From the IMG/VR virus record IMGVR_UViG_3300025896_000006, positions 1-42,834 of that record: a stretch of DNA of 42,834 nt. One strand, given 5' to 3'. Both the position numbers and the translations under genes were made by a program. Numbering within the stretch: position 1 is the stretch's first letter; every line of letters starts with the position of its first letter. The notes under the pieces are model-generated. The model was not told where the DNA came from. It saw only the letters and a program-made list of their open reading frames with translations, and made no database searches. This document shows, in pieces, positions 39,019-42,834 of this stretch. The DNA comes from a virus.

Positions 39019-39052
39019 GGCTACACCTCCCGATACATCAGGAATGATTCGA

Positions 39053-39364
39053 TCATATACGAGGCTCGGAACTCCTGATGACAGGTGTCACAGATACCTT
39101 GGAATACGATTGAATTGAAATTAACTTTTCCCCACTCATTAGCTTTACTTCGTATTTCGTTTCACGCTTCCAGTAGATCAGGCGATCATCTTTCGACATG
39201 AACGTAACCGAGATGAAACCCATTGTATCTTCCACATCAGCTTGCGATGTGTGCCTTTCGTGGGTGTCTTGACACCGAGCTATGATTACTACTCCGAGCA
39301 TTATATCCAGTGCCAGAAAGACAATGATGACCCATCGCACGAACATTCGTACTAATTGTTTCAT
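39053..39364 (-). CDS. Membrane-anchored small protein (103 aa)
   Basis: It starts MKQLVRMFVRWVIIVFLALD behind GAAGGAGA. One TM segment (residues about 10-30) is followed by a hydrophilic beta-rich domain with TKYEVKLMSGEKLISI. The topology suggests an exported domain anchored by its N-terminus, as in Rz-type or immunity proteins. The ATG overlaps the stop of the 85-aa gene (4 bases). Confidence 0.55.
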   Translation of the reverse strand: MKQLVRMFVRWVIIVFLALDIMLGVVIIARCQDTHERHTSQADVEDTMGFISVTFMSKDDRLIYWKRETKYEVKLMSGEKLISIQSYSKVSVTPVIRSSEPRI

Positions 39365-39618
39365 TTTTCTTTCTCCTTCAGGAATCTATGATGGAGCCAA
39401 ACGCCGCTGATGCCACCGAGGGTGGTGCCAGTAGCGTAGGCGACGATAGTCATCGGATCATCTATATTCTGCATCAGGTTTTTAAACATGGTGCAGTAGA
39501 GACCGGCGACCAGTATGTTTGTTATCGCCATTCCAGCATAGTTTCTCGTGTTCAGGCACCTTGAATGGAACGTGAGCAGGAGAAGCTGGAAGTACGAAAG
39601 GATTGCTATCTTTAGCAT
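39361..39618 (-). CDS. Multi-TM membrane protein (85 aa)
   Basis: It starts MLKIAILSYFQLLLLTFHSR. Two or three hydrophobic segments (residues about 4-18, 27-45 and 58-76) with TTLGGISGVWLHHRF suggest a small integral membrane protein. It precedes and overlaps the 103-aa membrane gene. It could be a second holin or membrane effector. Confidence 0.5.
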   Translation of the reverse strand: MLKIAILSYFQLLLLTFHSRCLNTRNYAGMAITNILVAGLYCTMFKNLMQNIDDPMTIVAYATGTTLGGISGVWLHHRFLKEKEK

Positions 39619-39636
39619 TCCAGCTTCTCCTTGCTA

Positions 39637-40434
39637 TTAGCCTTGGTAGATTTTGCCGTCGCGACCGACGAACCGGTGCTTGAATATCTTCGTGGTGGTT
39701 TCTTGGAAGTAACCATCGGGGAAGAATAAAAACTCCGAGAACGCCTGTTGCCAGTTCGAAGGTTTGGTTTTCATATACGGCATATTATAGATACACAAAC
39801 AACCGAGCGATTTGCCGACGATGGTCTTGTCTTTACCCCAAGTCATCTTCGGAAACTCGATCACGTCGTGAGTGTGACCATAATAGATATTTACTCCGTA
39901 GGTATCAACCATTTTATAGGCGTGATACTTGTTGAGGAAATTGCCGTGCGTGAACACCGCTTTACCCTTCTTGAAAACATCGTGCTTATCCCAGCACTGC
40001 ACGAACTTGATGCCGCGGTCCTTCAAACGAAGGTTAGCGGAATAGTCGAGCAGTCCTGCAAGCTTGGGTTCCTTTCGGCCCAAGTCTTTAGCGCGCCAAT
40101 CGTGGTTACCTTCAAGGAGAACCATCTCGAACGGCTTGCCAGACAATGCCATCAACTCCTGATGGCGATCGAGGAACGCGTTACCGAGGTCATAAGACTT
40201 CTTAACGCTCCCTTTGATGCTGGCTTCGTAGCCAACATTCCATCGTGACAACTCATCGAAATCGAGGAAGTCACCCATTTGTAACCAACCGACGAACGGA
40301 TCGTCGGACTTCTGGACTTCTGCGATGTATGCCTCCAATGCTTTCAATGTTCGCTTATCTTCATAAGGAATCTGAAGGTCTGGAAGGATGATCCATCGTT
40401 CGTAGTCCTTAGAGACGCGAACATTTTGTTTCAT
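39637..40434 (-). CDS. Calcineurin-like metallophosphoesterase (265 aa)
   Basis: The ATG at 40434 (MKQNVRVSKDYERWIILPDL) has a good CAGGAGAAAAC ribosome binding site; a longer frame up to 40545 lacks one. It has all metal-binding motifs: PDLQIPYED, GDFLDFDELS, LEGNHDWRAK (GNHD), FTHGNFLNKYH and YYGHTHDVI (GHxH). It hydrolyses phosphodiesters or phosphomonoesters; the substrate is unknown. Phage relatives often lie near lysis and DNA-metabolism genes. A possible role is nucleotide or RNA turnover. Confidence 0.88.
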   Translation of the reverse strand: MKQNVRVSKDYERWIILPDLQIPYEDKRTLKALEAYIAEVQKSDDPFVGWLQMGDFLDFDELSRWNVGYEASIKGSVKKSYDLGNAFLDRHQELMALSGKPFEMVLLEGNHDWRAKDLGRKEPKLAGLLDYSANLRLKDRGIKFVQCWDKHDVFKKGKAVFTHGNFLNKYHAYKMVDTYGVNIYYGHTHDVIEFPKMTWGKDKTIVGKSLGCLCIYNMPYMKTKPSNWQQAFSEFLFFPDGYFQETTTKIFKHRFVGRDGKIYQG

Positions 40435-40448
40435 TGTTTTCTCCTGAA

Positions 40449-40658
40449 TTACTCGACGAGTATGAACTCTCGAGTTAGTTGTAGATACTCCTGTTTCTGC
40501 AGCTGCGTGTGCTGCGGGATTATCAGTTCTAACGCATCGTGGCACTTTCTACAGAGCCATAAAAGCGGTCCTTCACCACCAAAGAATCTACGCGGGTAGA
40601 CATGGTGGCGGGTACCGGGCTTGATTTCCAAGCACTTGCTACATAAAATCTTACACAT
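40449..40658 (-). CDS. Small HNH/zinc-finger endonuclease (69 aa)
   Basis: The ATG at 40658 (MCKILCSKCLEIKPGTRHHV) follows a consensus AGGAGG, so I reject the longer frame to 40730. It has CSKC, RHHVYPRRFFGG and LWLCRKCHDALEL, the small zinc-bound HNH found near phage lysis or packaging genes. It may cut DNA. It ends 14 bases before the metallophosphoesterase start. Confidence 0.75.
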   Translation of the reverse strand: MCKILCSKCLEIKPGTRHHVYPRRFFGGEGPLLWLCRKCHDALELIIPQHTQLQKQEYLQLTREFILVE

Positions 40659-40783
40659 TGGTCCTCCTAAAGACGTGGGAATGTGCTCGAGAATTTTCAT
40701 CCTCGATCCAAGCGATAACCGGGGCCTCATGCAATGCGCCGTTTTTAGCGGACTGTCTTACAGGGAGTTATCGATTGGGCCGA

Positions 40784-40812
40784 AGAAAAAAGACGAACCC
40801 TAAATAGGTTCG
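40784..40812 (-). terminator. Intrinsic terminator after the holin gene
   Basis: On the minus strand CGAACC, a 7-base loop containing the stop codon, then GGTTCG, form a 6-bp stem followed by TCTTTTTT. It ends the endolysin-holin transcript and leaves the downstream HNH/metallophosphoesterase genes to another promoter. Confidence 0.78.
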
Positions 40813-41015
40813 CCTTTGTCTTCTGTATTTAAGAACTTTGTGACTTCATTTACGATAAGCCCAATGGCTGCAATAACAACGATGTTAAGAAGCACCTTTG
40901 GATCGACCTTGTAAATGTCGCCAAGTTGCAGGACATATGCCCCGCCCCCTACCACCGCGATGCCAGCGGCACGCCATAGTAGAGACTTGATACGCTTTAT
41001 AAGTTGTTCGCTCAT
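40800..41015 (-). CDS. Holin candidate (71 aa, two TM segments)
   Basis: It starts MSEQLIKRIKSLLWRAAGIA. Two hydrophobic segments (residues about 14-32 and 42-60) with a short charged loop and a charged C-terminus (NTEDKGEPI) fit class II holins. It overlaps the endolysin gene by 4 bases (ATGA), as expected for a lysis cassette. Identity is by topology and context. Confidence 0.7.
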   Translation of the reverse strand: MSEQLIKRIKSLLWRAAGIAVVGGGAYVLQLGDIYKVDPKVLLNIVVIAAIGLIVNEVTKFLNTEDKGEPI

Positions 41016-41542
41016 AGAATATACCCTTTAATTAGTTTCGAATTAATTGGCAATTCCCGTATGGTATGACCACAACGCTTATAGTTGTAGTCATCTATAA
41101 TCACTTTTGTTTCAGTAACCCCTGCTACGATACCCATATGACCCTTCGGTCCTTCATAGGTCACGATAATCGCGCCTATCTGTGGTGCCTGTTTGATGGC
41201 CGGATAGTTCTTAGCGGCTCCATAGCCTAATGGCATAATGCCAGCACGTTTGAACTTCACGTAACTCCAACAGTTACACGGGTTGAAACCAAGTTGTTTA
41301 GGAGAAGTCGTTACCTTTGCTGTTTTCGAGGCAGGCTTTGGTTTCGGCTTTTCTTTTTCCGGGAGATTTGCCGGTTTGGGAGGTCCATATACTTGTAGTA
41401 TCTGCGGCTTGCGCAGTGATGGATCAACCCGGAAGATGAGTTGTTGCTTCTTCGGAGAAGCGGCTGCCGTACTTATTGGGAAGGCCAGTACAGCGAGGGC
41501 CAGCAGTGATGCAATGATTCCGACCTTAAGTAATAGTCGCAA
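41012..41542 (-). CDS. Secreted CHAP-type endolysin (176 aa)
   Basis: It starts MRLLLKVGIIASLLALAVLA, a clear signal sequence with an Ala-rich cleavage end near residue 28. A Pro/Lys-rich linker (EKPKPKPASKTA) follows. Residues about 85-176 carry the CHAP core: NPCNCWSYVKFKRAG with the catalytic Cys, a PQIGAIIVTYEG strand, GHMGIVAGV with the catalytic His, and IDDYNY. It cleaves peptide or amide bonds in peptidoglycan. The signal sequence suggests export by the host Sec system before the holin opens the membrane. Confidence 0.83.
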   Translation of the reverse strand: MRLLLKVGIIASLLALAVLAFPISTAAASPKKQQLIFRVDPSLRKPQILQVYGPPKPANLPEKEKPKPKPASKTAKVTTSPKQLGFNPCNCWSYVKFKRAGIMPLGYGAAKNYPAIKQAPQIGAIIVTYEGPKGHMGIVAGVTETKVIIDDYNYKRCGHTIRELPINSKLIKGYIL

Positions 41543-41650
41543 AACACTTCCCTTATCAGTCCACAGTATCTACACACCATCCCTTAAGTGCGCCCTCCAA
41601 GATGATTTAAGACTGTTAATAATTAAACTGGTTTGATTTCCCAGCCCCCC

Positions 41651-41671
41651 CACACAGGGTCGATCTGTGTG
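41651..41671. repeat. Perfect 7-bp hairpin before the endolysin operon
   Basis: CACACAG and CTGTGTG pair with a 7-base loop, followed on the minus strand by a run of G. It lies between the stop of the MazG-like gene and the endolysin start and may be a weak terminator. Confidence 0.4.
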
Positions 41672-41687
41672 AGGAGGTTGAGAGGCG

Positions 41688-41978
41688 TTACTGGCACGCC
41701 TCGCAATCAGGATCAGTTACCTTACAAGCTTCACCCAAAACAATATTATCTTTATCTTTCAATGTTGGATCTACCACCTCCGGGTTATCCCGTTGCTGAC
41801 GTAGGACGTGAGCATAAACATAAAAGTCTATACATTCTTCCATCAGCATCTCAAGCACACCCGGCTTTTTCCAGAGGTCGCCGCCGTGTTCTGCTTGTCC
41901 TTTGCGGTATTTTTCATCAACCGCCTTAAGGAAGTCATATTTAATATCGCGTAAATGATTTTCTTGTTCGGGGGTCAT
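41688..41978 (-). CDS. MazG-like nucleotide pyrophosphohydrolase candidate (96 aa)
   Basis: It starts MTPEQENHLRDIKYDFLKAV. It contains KYRKGQAEHGGDLWKKPG and EMLMEECIDFYVYAHVL, which resembles the E-x-x-E-x-x-D helix arrangement of all-alpha NTP pyrophosphatases. The C-terminus ends with three Cys (CKVTDPDCEACQ) of unknown role. If the assignment is right it would clean or adjust nucleotide pools. The match is by pattern only. Confidence 0.5.
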   Translation of the reverse strand: MTPEQENHLRDIKYDFLKAVDEKYRKGQAEHGGDLWKKPGVLEMLMEECIDFYVYAHVLRQQRDNPEVVDPTLKDKDNIVLGEACKVTDPDCEACQ

Positions 41979-41984
41979 TTTTTT

Positions 41985-42834
41985 TTAAACTTCGTTAATT
42001 GGTATGATATTATTTCCGGTAATTTCCAAACCTTCTTTTAACTTTTCTAAGCTTTGTGGTGTCGCTTCTTTAGAATAGAACAGTACAGTGCGACCATCTT
42101 TCGCTAAACACAAACCTTCAATCGGCATATTCTGGATTTCAGAAATAGGCTTGATTGGAGTTGAAATCTTTACGAAAGCGGCCAGAGTTCGGCCATCAGG
42201 TAACATCATTACACCGCGATCATTAGGGGTTTTAGGTGTAAGGATTGTTTGGAAAGCGTAATCAATTCGATAATCAGCAGCCAAAACTTTTTTATAGTTA
42301 GGGTACTGGTCGTAGATATGAACACGTCCTTGGTCGTCTACGTAGCGAACCATTACAGCGTGGTTCATTGGATTCGTGGTACGAGGAATTTCTTTGGGCT
42401 CGCTGTTGTTCCAACCCTTGCCAGTACCGACAAAGATTTTAACTGGACCATACTTCAAAGCTTCTTTGATAGCAGCTGCACTCACAGTCATTGGGTCTAA
42501 TTGATAAGGACTGTCTTGTATGCGGCGGTGACTGATGTCGTAATCTTTTAAAAACTCTTTAGCCTTTGCTTGAATATCAGCTGGAATTTTCTGGAAAAAT
42601 TGAGCCTTAGTAATTTCACGAGTGTAAGGCCAGATTGTTTCTTTGATTAAACCATAATTGTTAATCATTTTTTGCCACATAGATTCACTGGAACCAGCAC
42701 TGCCGGTTAATCCAGCTTCTACAGTGGCATGACGTTCAGAGAGGTCAGTAGTACCATGATCGCTATACTTAGGGTTCTGCCCTATACAGTTAAGGAGAGC
42801 TTCACAGCAATGAACACTTGCCCAAATATTACAA
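41985..42834 (-). CDS. Papain-like (C1-type) cysteine peptidase, C-terminal part (cut by contig end)
   Basis: The reading frame runs through the right contig end and continues at base 127 of the left end; the complete protein is about 362 aa. This part has the candidate catalytic His in NPMNHAVMVRYVDDQGRVH and a following YDQYPNY, where papain-type enzymes place the His and Asn/Asp. SAAAIKEALKYGPVKIFVG resembles the middle helix and strand of C1 peptidases. An internal ATG at 42680 exists, but a start there would lose the catalytic Cys, so it is not used here. Confidence 0.65.
   Translation of the reverse strand, partial: CNIWASVHCCEALLNCIGQNPKYSDHGTTDLSERHATVEAGLTGSAGSSESMWQKMINNYGLIKETIWPYTREITKAQFFQKIPADIQAKAKEFLKDYDISHRRIQDSPYQLDPMTVSAAAIKEALKYGPVKIFVGTGKGWNNSEPKEIPRTTNPMNHAVMVRYVDDQGRVHIYDQYPNYKKVLAADYRIDYAFQTILTPKTPNDRGVMMLPDGRTLAAFVKISTPIKPISEIQNMPIEGLCLAKDGRTVLFYSKEATPQSLEKLKEGLEITGNNIIPINEV
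42708..42834. repeat. Terminal direct repeat, right copy
   Basis: This is the right-hand copy of the 127-base terminal repeat. Joining base 42707 to base 1 removes the duplication and restores one continuous reading frame on the minus strand. Confidence 0.95.

Noticed and set aside
1-42834. Integrase, excisionase or attachment sites suggesting a temperate phage
   Set aside because: No recombinase motif was found in any frame and no tRNA-end duplication is visible, so lysogeny is not supported.

Overview
The window is a complete, circularly permuted tailed-phage genome (class Caudoviricetes) recovered as a closed contig. Its first and last 127 bases are identical, so the unique molecule is 42,707 bp, and one gene (a papain-like cysteine peptidase) is cut by the arbitrary contig ends. 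The late genes include a large terminase, a portal, an acidic scaffold-like protein, a coat protein, a connector-like protein and large internal or tail proteins. There is no tape measure, sheath or long-tail gene, which points to a short-tailed (podovirus-like) virion. The genome uses the standard bacterial code. The host cannot be read from the sequence: several promoters match TTGACA/TATAAT, while many late genes lack a Shine-Dalgarno sequence and start behind A-rich leaders.

Layout. (1) 1-23.5 kb, minus strand: packaging and virion genes, transcribed from 23.5 kb leftwards in the order VRR-NUC nuclease, small protein (possible TerS), TerL, portal, acidic proteins and scaffold, major coat protein, decoration-type proteins, a two-domain glycosyltransferase with TPR-like middle, a collagen-like/glycine-rich fibre, connector, a 1,422-aa glycine-rich tail protein, a coiled-coil protein, a 1,071-aa virion protein with an embedded ParB-like domain, a coiled-coil/membrane protein and the cysteine peptidase. 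(2) 23.6-24.3 kb, plus strand: one early-type gene with an intrinsic terminator, then about 0.8 kb with no recognisable gene (possible origin or control region). (3) 25.0-27.8 kb, plus strand: an accessory block led by a consensus promoter. It holds tiny ORFs, many hairpins, an inverted repeat around one gene, a dispersed 11-bp repeat and a membrane/lysozyme-like gene split by a frame change. (4) 28.0-29.7 kb, plus strand: SNF2-type helicase and two small genes. (5) 29.7-33.25 kb, minus strand: replication and modification operon (AAA-type ATPase, cytosine-C5 methyltransferase, Dam-type adenine methyltransferase, CHC2 zinc-finger protein). (6) 33.36-38.74 kb, plus strand: small HTH protein, SSB-like protein, small proteins, a tRNA cluster, a RecB-like exonuclease flanked by HNH endonucleases, and many overlapping small genes including a HAD phosphatase, ended by a bidirectional terminator. 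(7) 38.8-42.8 kb, minus strand: membrane proteins, metallophosphoesterase, HNH protein, holin candidate, secreted CHAP endolysin, a MazG-like protein and the cysteine peptidase.

Working together: two overlapping divergent promoters at 33.28-33.31 kb separate the replication/modification operon from the HTH/SSB operon and look like a switch. No DNA polymerase, RNA polymerase or integrase is recognisable, so replication probably borrows the host polymerase and the phage supplies helicase, ATPase, zinc-finger, SSB-like and exonuclease functions. The two methyltransferases have no restriction partner and probably protect phage DNA. The most unusual parts are the 25.0-27.8 kb block, the collagen-like fibre next to a glycosyltransferase, the ParB-like domain inside a virion protein and a 95-nt tRNA-like RNA with no normal anticodon arm.
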